Of a stretch of 7,383 nt of DNA, positions 1 through 5,961 are shown one piece after another. Under the pieces are notes generated by a model that was given only the letters and a program-made list of their open reading frames with translations, searched no databases and had not been told where the DNA came from. Each line of letters starts with the position of its first letter. Position 1 is the stretch's first letter. Source of the stretch: an uncultured Ruminococcus sp. (GTDB taxonomy: Bacteria > Bacillota > Clostridia > Oscillospirales > Ruminococcaceae); assembly GCA_945867875.1 (NCBI GenBank), contig CAMBJF010000113.1, positions 1 through 7,383 of the forward strand, given 5' to 3'. The position numbers and the translations under genes were made by a program.

Positions 1-52
1 TTCTAAACATTCTTTTGTTTTTTCAGCTGTCTACTTGACAGGGGGCACTTCA
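1..52 (-). mobile_element. End of a putative IS3-family (IS150-like) insertion sequence, truncated by the window edge
   Basis: Read on the minus strand from position 52 downwards, the sequence opens with TGAAGTGCCCCC, continues TGTCAAGTAGACAG (about 25 bases, 52 to 28), then runs into an A-rich stretch. A TG tip, a run of C residues and a closing AGACA-like motif resemble the terminal inverted repeats I know from IS150-group IS3 elements, in which the transposase reading frames begin a few tens of bases inside. The rest of the element would lie left of position 1. No transposase codons are visible, the opposite inverted repeat and the target duplication cannot be seen, and family assignment is from memory of the terminal pattern. 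It could also be a solitary remnant. Confidence 0.55.
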
Positions 53-89
53 TTTTTACAGACAAGCCGCTTTCTCTATGCATATTAAA

Positions 90-1103
90 TTATTTAAGCT
101 CGTAAAGGCTCATTTCGCTTTCCTGACGCTTAGGTCTGCCCATAAGCTCACGAATAGCGTCTCTGGGGCTGGCACAGTTGTAAAGCACATCATAGCATTT
201 TTCAGTGATTGGCAGGCATATTTTGCACTTTCTTGACAGCTCATAGGCTGCCTTTGTGCAAAAATATCCCTCGACCGTGCCGACCTGCTTCACAGCTTCT
301 TCGGGGTCAACGCCCTGTCCGATAAGTATGCCTGCACGTCTGTTTCGGCTGTGCATACTGGTGCAGGTAACGATAAGGTCGCCTATTCCAGAAAGTCCCG
401 CAAAGGTTTTTTCTTTGCCGCCGAGAGCAATTCCAAGGCGGGTTATCTCCCACATACCTCTTGTCATAAGAGCAGCCTTAGTGTTGTCACCGAAGCCCAT
501 TCCGTCGCATATTCCTGCACAAAGAGCAATGATGTTCTTCATAGCTCCGCCAATCTCACAGCCAATAACGTCATCATTGTTGTAAATTCTGAGAGTGCTG
601 TTTGACATTACAGTCTGAACATATTCAGCCTGTGCGGGTATCTCGGAAGCGGCAATCACGGTGGTGGGCATTCCTATAGCCACCTCCTCAGCGTGGGAAG
701 GACCTGTGAGAACGACTATCTTCTTGCCTGTTTCCTCAAAAATCACCTGACTGATGAATTTGAGTGAACCGCCCTCAAGTCCCTTGCCTGTGTTGACAAC
801 GACGCTCTTTTCATCAATATAGGGAGCGGCTTCCTTTGCCACATCTCTTACAAAATTAACGGGGATACCGAAAATAACAAGGTCCTTGCCCTTGGTTTCG
901 GAAATATCATCGGTAAGGCGAATTTCCTTGCTTATCTTTACTCCCGGGAGCTTTGCCTTGTTTTCGCCGTCACGTCTGATATCGTCAAGCTCAGCCTTGA
1001 ATTTTGACCATACGGTAACATCGTGGCCCATTCCGTTAAGCATTACCGCAAGGCTGAGTCCGAATCCACCTGAACCGAGAACGATTATATTTGCCTTTTC
1101 CAT
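90..1103 (-). CDS. gpsA: NAD(P)H-dependent glycerol-3-phosphate dehydrogenase
   Basis: GpsA reduces dihydroxyacetone phosphate to sn-glycerol-3-phosphate in the cytoplasm, supplying the backbone for phospholipids. The 337 residues match the usual family length. The N-terminal Rossmann nucleotide-binding loop reads GSGGFG (residues 10-15), a variant of the common GxGxWG. Further hallmarks are GPSHAEE (134-140), the probable catalytic lysine K189 in GGAMKN, GDNTKAALMTRG (205-216) and GIGDLIVTC (239-247). The ATG at 1103 is preceded by AAGGAGG at 1111-1117 with 7 nt spacing. The gene starts 17 nt after the plsY stop, so the two are almost certainly cotranscribed, and PlsY uses the GpsA product directly. 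No terminator is visible in the 37 nt between its stop codon and the putative insertion-sequence end. Confidence 0.97.
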   Translation of the reverse strand: MEKANIIVLGSGGFGLSLAVMLNGMGHDVTVWSKFKAELDDIRRDGENKAKLPGVKISKEIRLTDDISETKGKDLVIFGIPVNFVRDVAKEAAPYIDEKSVVVNTGKGLEGGSLKFISQVIFEETGKKIVVLTGPSHAEEVAIGMPTTVIAASEIPAQAEYVQTVMSNSTLRIYNNDDVIGCEIGGAMKNIIALCAGICDGMGFGDNTKAALMTRGMWEITRLGIALGGKEKTFAGLSGIGDLIVTCTSMHSRNRRAGILIGQGVDPEEAVKQVGTVEGYFCTKAAYELSRKCKICLPITEKCYDVLYNCASPRDAIRELMGRPKRQESEMSLYELK

Positions 1104-1120
1104 AGTCGATCCTCCTTGAA

Positions 1121-1828
1121 TTATTTCACTTCGTCCGAATCATTCATAACGCCTGTGTCTTTTTTCTTGCTGCCAAACTTGTTTTCAGTTCCGTTTTTCA
1201 GTCTCTGGATATTTGAACGGTGCATATAGATAAGCAGTATGCTGGTGCAGAGCACAAGCCCCGTATGAAGCAGAGCACGGGGAGCGCCAATATCATATAT
1301 AAAATAATGAACACAGAATGTTATTATGGGATAAACCGCAGCCGCAAGTATGGAGCCAAGGGAAACATATCTCGATATGGCAACAATTATCGCAAAAAAC
1401 GGGATAACGATGCAGAATGTCACAGGGTCGATGACAAGCAGAATCGAGCAGGATACAAGCACGCCTTTTCCGCCCTTGAAACCGTAGTAAAGGGGAAAAA
1501 TGTGGCCGATGATTGAGAAAAGTCCCGATATGTAGCCGATAGCACGGCGGTCAATAAAATATACGCTCTCAAAATCCGCTCCAAGAAGGAGCTTTGCAAT
1601 AGTTATTGAAAGGAATGCGGCGATGACACCCTTTGCAAGGTCGCCTATAAGGGTTATAAGAGCAGGAACCTTGCCGTAGCAGCGCAGGGTGTTTGTAAGC
1701 CCTGCGTTCTTGCTTCCGTGCTCACGGATATCCTCGTGCTTTAAAAGCTTTACGGTTATAATTGCGCTGTTGCAGCTTCCAAGAAGATAGGAAAGTACTG
1801 CGGTTATGAACAATGTCAGTATCAGCAT
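1121..1828 (-). CDS. plsY: Acyl-phosphate:glycerol-3-phosphate acyltransferase PlsY
   Basis: PlsY is an integral membrane enzyme that transfers an acyl group from acyl-phosphate (made by PlsX) to sn-glycerol-3-phosphate, giving lysophosphatidate. The family motifs are present in order: GSCNSA after the first hydrophobic segment (17-22), GSKNAGLTNTLR (38-49, usual form GSGNxGxTNxxR), GDLAKG (62-67), and GHIFPLYYGFKGGKGV (108-123). Several hydrophobic segments, around 1-20, 55-80, 98-112, 125-150, 157-178 and 186-202, fit its multi-pass topology. The 235 residues are slightly longer than the common 190-220, mainly because of a charged C-terminal tail (about 212-235). An AAGAGGT site at 1838-1844 supports the ATG at 1828. 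It lies 45 nt after der and 17 nt before gpsA. PlsX is not in this window. Confidence 0.96.
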   Translation of the reverse strand: MLILTLFITAVLSYLLGSCNSAIITVKLLKHEDIREHGSKNAGLTNTLRCYGKVPALITLIGDLAKGVIAAFLSITIAKLLLGADFESVYFIDRRAIGYISGLFSIIGHIFPLYYGFKGGKGVLVSCSILLVIDPVTFCIVIPFFAIIVAISRYVSLGSILAAAVYPIITFCVHYFIYDIGAPRALLHTGLVLCTSILLIYMHRSNIQRLKNGTENKFGSKKKDTGVMNDSDEVK

Positions 1829-1852
1829 ATTAAAATTACCTCTTGTCCCCAG

Positions 1853-1866
1853 GGAGCTGCTGCTCC
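1853..1866 (-). repeat. Small hairpin between der and plsY
   Basis: On the minus strand GGAGC-AGCA-GCTCC can form a 5-bp stem with a 4-nt loop in the 45-nt der-plsY gap. No run of T follows, so it is not an intrinsic terminator. It could be a processing or stability element, or chance. Confidence 0.35.
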
Positions 1867-1873
1867 GAAAGGT

Positions 1874-3202
1874 TTATTTTGTGTCGCTGTTATCACGTTC
1901 TCTGATAACGAAGCGTACGGGAGTGCCTGTAAGTCCGAAGGTCTGACGTATCTGATTTTCAATGTATCTCTGATATGAGAAATGGAAAAGGTCAGCACGA
2001 TTTACAAATACAACGAACGTGGGAGGCTTTGTGGAAGCCTGTGTCATATAGTAAATTTTCAGTCGTCTTCCCTTGTCGGAGGGGGGCTGTACTCTTGTTG
2101 TGGCATATGAAAGCACGTCATTCAGCATACCTGTGGTTATTCTCATACTGTTCTGAGAATTTACGCTGTTGATGAGAGGGAAAAGCTTGTCGATACGCTG
2201 TCCTGTCTTTGCGGAAATGAAGATGAAGGGCACATAGGACATAAAGCTGAACTTTTCTTTCAGGTCATTTGTGAACTCCTCCATTGTGTTGGAGTCCTTT
2301 TCAACGGCGTCCCACTTGTTTACAGCAACGATGCAAGCCTTGCCCTGCTCGTGAGCATATCCCGCAACCTTGGAATCCTGATCGGTAAAACCAACAAGTG
2401 CATCAATTACGATAACGCAAACATCGGAGCGGTCAACAGCCATATAAGCTCTCAGAACGCTGTAATGCTCGATTTTTTCAGTTACCTTGGACTTTCTTCT
2501 GATTCCTGCGGTGTCGATAAACACATACTTGCCGTTTTCATTCTCGATAACTGTATCTGTAGCGTCACGGGTTGTTCCTGCAATATCGGAAACGATAACA
2601 CGCTCCTCGCCTGCAATGCGGTTGATGAGTGAGGATTTTCCGACATTAGGCTTTCCGATAACGGCAACCTTTATATATTCCTCGTCATATTCATCAGTCT
2701 CGCCCTCGGGGAAATACTTGAAAACCTCATCAAGAAGATCACCTGAACCATGACCGTGCTGAGCGGAAACAGCGATAGGGTCGCCAACACCAAGGTTATA
2801 AAACTCGTAGAACTCAGGAGGAGGATCACCGATGCTGTCACATTTATTTACAGCAAGGATTATGGGCTTTCCGCTTTTCTGTAACATTGAAGCCACTTCA
2901 TAGTCATCGGCAGTGACGCCGCAGCGGATATCGGTGAGAAAAACGATAACGTCGGCTTTCTCGATTGCGACCTGCGCCTGCCGTCTCATCTGAGCAAGGA
3001 TTATATCCTCGCTGGCAGGCTCGATTCCTCCCGTATCAACTATCATAAACTCCCTGTTTCGCCACTCGCACTTTGAATAAATACGGTCACGGGTAACACC
3101 GGGAGTGTCCTCAACAATGGACAGACGCTTGCCTGTCAGCTTGTTGAAAAGGGTGGACTTGCCCACGTTTGGGCGGCCCACTATTGCAAGAATAGGCAGC
3201 AT
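1874..3202 (-). CDS. der: Ribosome biogenesis GTPase Der (EngA), two tandem G domains
   Basis: Der is an essential GTPase that binds the maturing 50S subunit. The 442 residues match the family. G domain 1 has GRPNVGKS (9-16), TPGVTRD (33-39), DTGG (56-59) and NKCD (119-122). An acidic linker spans about 166-177. G domain 2 has GKPNVGKS (183-190), AGTTRD (208-213), DTAGIRRKSKV (230-240) and NKWD (295-298). The C-terminal KH-like domain, from about 350, carries the typical PPSDKGRRLKIYYMTQ stretch (373-388). All nucleotide-binding motifs are intact. AAAGGAAGG at 3209-3217 precedes the ATG. The gene begins 30 nt after the DUF512 gene and is followed by plsY, so it sits inside one apparent operon. 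Confidence 0.98.
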   Translation of the reverse strand: MLPILAIVGRPNVGKSTLFNKLTGKRLSIVEDTPGVTRDRIYSKCEWRNREFMIVDTGGIEPASEDIILAQMRRQAQVAIEKADVIVFLTDIRCGVTADDYEVASMLQKSGKPIILAVNKCDSIGDPPPEFYEFYNLGVGDPIAVSAQHGHGSGDLLDEVFKYFPEGETDEYDEEYIKVAVIGKPNVGKSSLINRIAGEERVIVSDIAGTTRDATDTVIENENGKYVFIDTAGIRRKSKVTEKIEHYSVLRAYMAVDRSDVCVIVIDALVGFTDQDSKVAGYAHEQGKACIVAVNKWDAVEKDSNTMEEFTNDLKEKFSFMSYVPFIFISAKTGQRIDKLFPLINSVNSQNSMRITTGMLNDVLSYATTRVQPPSDKGRRLKIYYMTQASTKPPTFVVFVNRADLFHFSYQRYIENQIRQTFGLTGTPVRFVIRERDNSDTK

Positions 3203-3232
3203 ATATTACCTTCCTTTCAAATTCAAAAATAT

Positions 3233-4528
3233 CTATCTTCCAAGAATGGCGTCAAGCAGAGCACCGCCGTCATTTTCCGAAAAGCGGAGACTTACGCCAA
3301 GCTTTTTTTCCACGTCTGATATAGTAAGATCATCAAGAAACAGGTCGCCGTCGTGGATTATCATTGATTTTGACAGAAGGAGCTCTGTTCCTATCTCCTT
3401 GTCACTCAGTTGGTCAATGATATCCCCTGCCGTTATCAAGCCTGTAACGGTTATTGTTTCTCCGAAAAAGTGATTTATTATTTTATAGACCCTGCACGTA
3501 AGCCCAAATTTTTCCTCGGCAGCGTGAGCAAGCTTTGCTATCATATCATAAGCCGCCGCACCTGTGGCGATTGAAACATCACGGTCAATCTTTTCATCGG
3601 ATTCAGCATTCAGTGCATCGAAAAATTCATCATAAAGTGACCGCATCATTCCGACACCGTTTTCGTACTGAGGATATTCCTCATAAAAATCAGCATCAGG
3701 CAGCGGTCTTCCCGCCGTAAGATAAAACTCGTCCGAGGGGAAAACAAGTCTTGTGCCGTATTCATCAAGAAATTTACGCTGAAATTCCTCGATTATGTCA
3801 ATTGCCTTGCCTGCCCCCTCCTTATCAAACATCGTGAGAGGAAAAAGTCCGTCACGGAATTTGGTAAGTCCCACAGGCACAATGGCAACACTGCTCACAT
3901 TCGGCATCAGGTTTCCTAAATCTGTGAGCGTTCTTCTGAGCTCATCGCCGTCATTCAGTCCCGGACAGAGAACTATCTGACAGTTCATTGATATCCCTGC
4001 CTCCGAAAGCTGACGGAGATAATCTATCTTTTCGCCTGCAAAACGGTTATTCATCATTTTGCAGCGAAGCTCGGGATTGGTGGTGTGAACTGAAATGTTG
4101 ATATTGAGCTTCATTTTTATGATTCTGTCAATATCTTCCTGTTTAAGGTTTGTCAGAGTGACATAATTTCCCTGCAAAAAAGAAAGTCGGGCATCGTCGT
4201 CCTTGAAATAAAGGGTCTCTCGCATTCCTTTCGGCATCTGGTCGATAAAGCAGAAAACGCACTTGTTGCAGCAGCTCTGCTTTTTATCCATAAGAAATGT
4301 ATTAAATTCCAGTCCAAGGTCGTCGTACTCGCTTTTGCGGATCTTCAGCATAATATGCTTCCCGTTTCGTTCAAGCAGAACTGTGACGATATTTTCCGAG
4401 GAATAATACATATAATCAAGCACGTCCGATATTTTATGACCGTTTATGGACACAAGAATATCGCCGCTTTTTATCCCGTGCCGTGCAGCGGGAGAATTGG
4501 CTGTTACACCCGTTATCTCAGCAGACAT
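3233..4528 (-). CDS. DUF512 family protein: PDZ domain plus radical-SAM-like domain
   Basis: The biochemical function of this family is not known to me. The N-terminus (about 1-65) reads as a PDZ-like domain, with SPAARHGIKSGDILVSING (12-30). A cysteine cluster follows: C86-x3-C90-x2-C93 inside CCNKCVFCFIDQMPKGMR, matching the CxxxCxxC that binds the 4Fe-4S cluster of radical SAM enzymes. Conserved blocks then include LYFKDDDARLSFLQGNYVTLTN (106-127), SDEFYLTAGRPLP (265-277) and YENGVGMMR (288-296), typical of the DUF512 C-terminal part. The 431 residues appear full length. GGAGGT at 4532-4537 supports the ATG at 4528. It is the first gene after the rpmF terminator and heads the set with der, plsY and gpsA; I recall DUF512-der adjacency as common in Clostridia. 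Lysine codons mix AAA and AAG, unlike the heavily biased genes to the right. Family assignment is firm; an enzymatic role is inference. Confidence 0.93.
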   Translation of the reverse strand: MSAEITGVTANSPAARHGIKSGDILVSINGHKISDVLDYMYYSSENIVTVLLERNGKHIMLKIRKSEYDDLGLEFNTFLMDKKQSCCNKCVFCFIDQMPKGMRETLYFKDDDARLSFLQGNYVTLTNLKQEDIDRIIKMKLNINISVHTTNPELRCKMMNNRFAGEKIDYLRQLSEAGISMNCQIVLCPGLNDGDELRRTLTDLGNLMPNVSSVAIVPVGLTKFRDGLFPLTMFDKEGAGKAIDIIEEFQRKFLDEYGTRLVFPSDEFYLTAGRPLPDADFYEEYPQYENGVGMMRSLYDEFFDALNAESDEKIDRDVSIATGAAAYDMIAKLAHAAEEKFGLTCRVYKIINHFFGETITVTGLITAGDIIDQLSDKEIGTELLLSKSMIIHDGDLFLDDLTISDVEKKLGVSLRFSENDGGALLDAILGR

Positions 4529-4553
4529 ATGACCTCCGCAAACATCACTTTAA

Positions 4554-4590
4554 GAAAAAAGCAGAGAAGGATTGCTCCTGCTCTGCTTTC
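4554..4590 (-). terminator. Rho-independent terminator after rpmF
   Basis: On the minus strand AAAGCAGAG (4589-4581) pairs with CTCTGCTTT (4566-4558). After one C/T mismatch AGGA pairs with TCCT, closing a GCAA loop (a GNRA tetraloop). A run of six T (4560-4555) follows the GC-rich stem. It lies 14 nt after the rpmF stop codon and 26 nt before the DUF512 start codon, so it should end the yceD-rpmF transcript. Confidence 0.93.
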
Positions 4591-4603
4591 TGAGGAAACA
4601 AAA

Positions 4604-4786
4604 TCACGCTTCCTTCTTAATTACCTCAACGCCCTTGTAATATCCGCAGTTCTTGCAAACCTTGTGAGGAGCGGTAAGCTCGCCGCAGTGTGAGCATCTT
4701 GAAAAAGCGGGGGTGTCCAGCTTCCATACAGCGGAACGTCTCTTATCACGTCTTGCCTTGGAAACCTTTCTCTTTGGTACTGCCAT
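4604..4786 (-). CDS. rpmF: 50S ribosomal protein L32 (bL32), zinc-binding form
   Basis: bL32 is a small structural protein of the large ribosomal subunit. The 60 residues match the family, starting with the typical basic MAVPKRKVSKARRDKRR. A zinc ribbon is formed by C31-x2-C34 and C44-x2-C47 (CSHC and CKNC), so this is the C+ paralogue type that needs zinc. The ATG at 4786 has a strong AAGGAGGT site at 4795-4802 with 8 nt spacing. It follows the DUF177/YceD gene, a pairing conserved across many bacteria, with a 92-nt gap, and is followed at once by an intrinsic terminator. In many genomes plsX comes next; here it does not, although other phospholipid genes lie further down. Confidence 0.98.
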   Translation of the reverse strand: MAVPKRKVSKARRDKRRSAVWKLDTPAFSRCSHCGELTAPHKVCKNCGYYKGVEVIKKEA

Positions 4787-4800
4787 TATTCAGCACCTCC

Positions 4801-4816
4801 TTATCATTTAAGATAA
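4801..4816 (-). repeat. Small hairpin abutting the rpmF ribosome binding site
   Basis: On the minus strand TTATC-TTAAAT-GATAA gives a 5-bp AT-rich stem whose 3' arm overlaps the start of the AAGGAGGT site. The stem is weak, so an effect on rpmF translation is only a possibility. Confidence 0.3.
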
Positions 4817-4830
4817 TCAAATTCCTGACA

Positions 4831-4864
4831 GCCTATAACAATTTTTGTAAATATGTCCATAGGC
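4831..4864 (-). repeat. Inverted repeat in the yceD-rpmF gap
   Basis: On the minus strand GCCTAT (4864-4859) is complementary to ATAGGC (4836-4831), enclosing a 22-nt loop that itself can form ACAA-AAA-TTGT. No T-run follows, so it is not a terminator. It may be an mRNA structure between two genes that need different protein yields. Confidence 0.35.
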
Positions 4865-4878
4865 ATATAAGCATTCTG

Positions 4879-5322
4879 TTATTCACAGTTGCAGTCGGAA
4901 ATGTTCAGATCCGCACCGCATTTCGGACACAATCCCTTGCAGTCCTCTTTGCAGAGCAGCTTTGTCGGCATCTGCAGCAGAATGTCATTTACCGCAAGCT
5001 CGTCCAGATCAAGCTTATCATTTTCTGTCACAACATATTCGTCATTATCGCTGTTAAGGCTTCTGACAAGAATATGCCCGAAATCAAAAGAATAGCTTCG
5101 TTCAAACTTGCAAAGACATCTGTCACATTCGGCACTGATTGTAAAATCAGCATTGTAGCTGAGAGTAACTACACCTGCACGATTCTGCACAGTACCTTTC
5201 AGATTAACAGGACCGATAAAGCTATAACCATTTATTTCATCCAGCCTGTCACGGGAAAGCTCACAGGAAATGTCAAGCTTTTCGCCGATGATCTCATAAA
5301 GCTGTTTTAAGCCTATAACCAT
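4879..5322 (-). CDS. yceD: YceD/DUF177 family protein
   Basis: This family is linked to ribosome production and is usually cotranscribed with rpmF, as here; a role in 23S rRNA or 50S maturation is reported for relatives, but the mechanism is not clear to me. The protein has 147 residues from the chosen start. Cysteines fall in two groups: C66, C69 and C71 (CDRCLC), and C124, C128, C132, C135, C144 and C146 (CKEDCKGLCPKCG near the end), the characteristic probable metal-binding tail. I chose the ATG at 5322 because GGAG sits 6 nt upstream. The longer frame from a GTG at 5343 has no ribosome binding site and would start about 3 nt from the transcription start predicted from the consensus promoter. 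Membership is confident; the gene symbol is by family and synteny. Confidence 0.9.
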   Translation of the reverse strand: MVIGLKQLYEIIGEKLDISCELSRDRLDEINGYSFIGPVNLKGTVQNRAGVVTLSYNADFTISAECDRCLCKFERSYSFDFGHILVRSLNSDNDEYVVTENDKLDLDELAVNDILLQMPTKLLCKEDCKGLCPKCGADLNISDCNCE

Positions 5323-5328
5323 AATACG

Positions 5329-5332
5329 CTCC
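5329..5332 (-). promoter_or_regulatory. Ribosome binding site that fixes the yceD start
   Basis: GGAG on the minus strand lies 6 nt before the ATG at 5322. The upstream in-frame GTG at 5343 has no comparable purine-rich site, so this sets the shorter protein start. Confidence 0.75.
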
Positions 5333-5352
5333 TGCACCAACACACAAGTTAT

Positions 5353-5381
5353 ATTATATCACAGTGAAAATGATATGTCAA
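5353..5381 (-). promoter_or_regulatory. Consensus sigma-A promoter for yceD-rpmF
   Basis: On the minus strand the -35 box is TTGACA (5381-5376), the spacer is exactly 17 nt (5375-5359), and the -10 box is TATAAT (5358-5353) preceded by TGA, which makes an extended -10. Every consensus position matches. Initiation is expected near 5346, giving a leader of about 24 nt ahead of the yceD ATG. The promoter lies within the 64 nt after the P-loop gene, so yceD-rpmF can be transcribed independently of the genes to the right. Confidence 0.92.
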
Positions 5382-5407
5382 TAGCCTGTGGAAATTTTTT
5401 TCCTGAA

Positions 5408-5818
5408 TTACTTGATAGCAAACTTTGTAACGCTGTCGGGAAGATCAGCCTTGTCAGCGGAAACAGTGAATACTACGTTTACATCGCTGCCGGTGAGCTT
5501 GTCGATCTTAGCGAGAAGAGCGCCGAGAGCCTCATAATCAGCTCCACCGATCTTGAGGATAGAATCTACGAAGATGTCCTTGATATCGTAGTTGCCTGCG
5601 AGGAGACCTGCAACGAGACCAAAGAATGCCTCGAAAGAATAGATGCAGTTCTTGTCGGTGTCAACGATTCTTACGGTGTGACCGATATCGTATCTGAGCT
5701 TGTCGCTCTTATCAATGCAGACAACATAGCCGTCGGTGTTCTGGGAAGCAGCATTGATCATATCAATGAGTATCTTAGTCTTACCTGAGCCCTTATTACC
5801 TGTAATAATCTTTACCAT
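5408..5818 (-). CDS. Small P-loop (ATP-binding) protein of unknown function
   Basis: The 136-residue product has a clear Walker A motif GNKGSGKT (7-14) right at the N-terminus after a short hydrophobic strand, and a possible Walker B strand DIFVD (81-85, D85). These suggest a small cytoplasmic nucleotide-binding protein. No signal peptide, membrane segment or further domain is visible, and nothing names a substrate. Short proteins of this look are often called only ATP-binding protein in clostridial genomes, as I recall. GGAG (5824-5827), 5 nt from the ATG, supports the start. It follows pgi after a 154-nt structured gap, and yceD has its own promoter just beyond it. All 14 lysine codons are AAG and most leucines are CTC, a bias suggesting high expression. 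No intrinsic terminator is evident after it. Confidence 0.85.
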   Translation of the reverse strand: MVKIITGNKGSGKTKILIDMINAASQNTDGYVVCIDKSDKLRYDIGHTVRIVDTDKNCIYSFEAFFGLVAGLLAGNYDIKDIFVDSILKIGGADYEALGALLAKIDKLTGSDVNVVFTVSADKADLPDSVTKFAIK

Positions 5819-5873
5819 AATAACTCCATTCTCAGCGGCGGAAAGTATTTTTTTCGGAATCCTGCGGCAGCCC

Positions 5874-5902
5874 CCTCAGAGCGCCGCTGTGCAGCTCTGA
5901 GG
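5874..5902 (-). repeat. Strong GC-rich hairpin upstream of the P-loop gene
   Basis: CCTCAGAGC and GCTCTGAGG form a perfect 9-bp stem around an 11-nt loop, which can add an inner 3-bp stem. On the minus strand it is followed by GGGGCTGCC rather than T residues, so it is not a canonical terminator. Confidence 0.75.
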
Positions 5903-5904
5903 AC

Positions 5905-5924
5905 TGATGAAATCTATTTCATCA
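5905..5924 (-). repeat. Near-perfect palindrome / hairpin
   Basis: On the minus strand TGATGAAAT and ATTTCATCA flank AG, giving nine complementary pairs. As RNA it would form a stem of about 8 bp with a 4-nt loop; as DNA it could be a dyad for a dimeric regulator. It abuts the GC-rich hairpin on its 3' side. Confidence 0.6.
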
Positions 5925-5948
5925 CGCCGCCCTATTCCGTATATCATC

Positions 5949-5961
5949 ACCCTTTGAGGGT
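5949..5961 (-). repeat. Short hairpin just after the pgi stop codon
   Basis: ACCCT-CAA-AGGGT forms a 5-bp stem 11 nt past the pgi stop codon on the minus strand. No T-run follows, so it is not a clear terminator. Confidence 0.4.

Noticed and set aside
27..41. CTGTC-GACAG hairpin as a gpsA terminator
   Set aside because: The stem is only 5 bp, and on the minus strand it is followed by CTGAAAAAAC rather than T residues. It is better explained as part of the insertion-sequence end.
4820..4858. A secondary promoter for rpmF (TGGACA, 16 nt, TATAGG) in the yceD-rpmF gap
   Set aside because: The -10 box matches only 4 of 6 positions, the AT-rich context gives many such chance matches, and a consensus promoter already exists upstream of yceD.
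4690..5310. A 206-codon open frame on the plus strand opposite yceD and rpmF
   Set aside because: It lies antisense to two clear genes with family motifs, has no good ribosome binding site, and its product has no recognisable domain. It is a shadow of the real frames.
5385..5402. GGAAA-AAAA-TTTCC as a terminator for the P-loop gene
   Set aside because: The stem is 5 bp and mostly A-T, and CACAGG follows instead of a T-run. It would not terminate efficiently.
5375..5788. A 137-codon plus-strand frame opposite the P-loop gene
   Set aside because: It is almost exactly antisense to a gene with a Walker A motif and biased codons, which itself explains the open complementary frame. No start signal supports it.
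5874..5902. The GC-rich hairpin as the pgi terminator
   Set aside because: The stem is strong, but neither strand has a T-tract after it, so it does not meet the criteria for an intrinsic terminator.
5904..5930. CTGATGA on the plus strand, recalling the hammerhead ribozyme core
   Set aside because: The required GAAA after stem II and the flanking stems I and III are absent. The match comes from the local palindrome.
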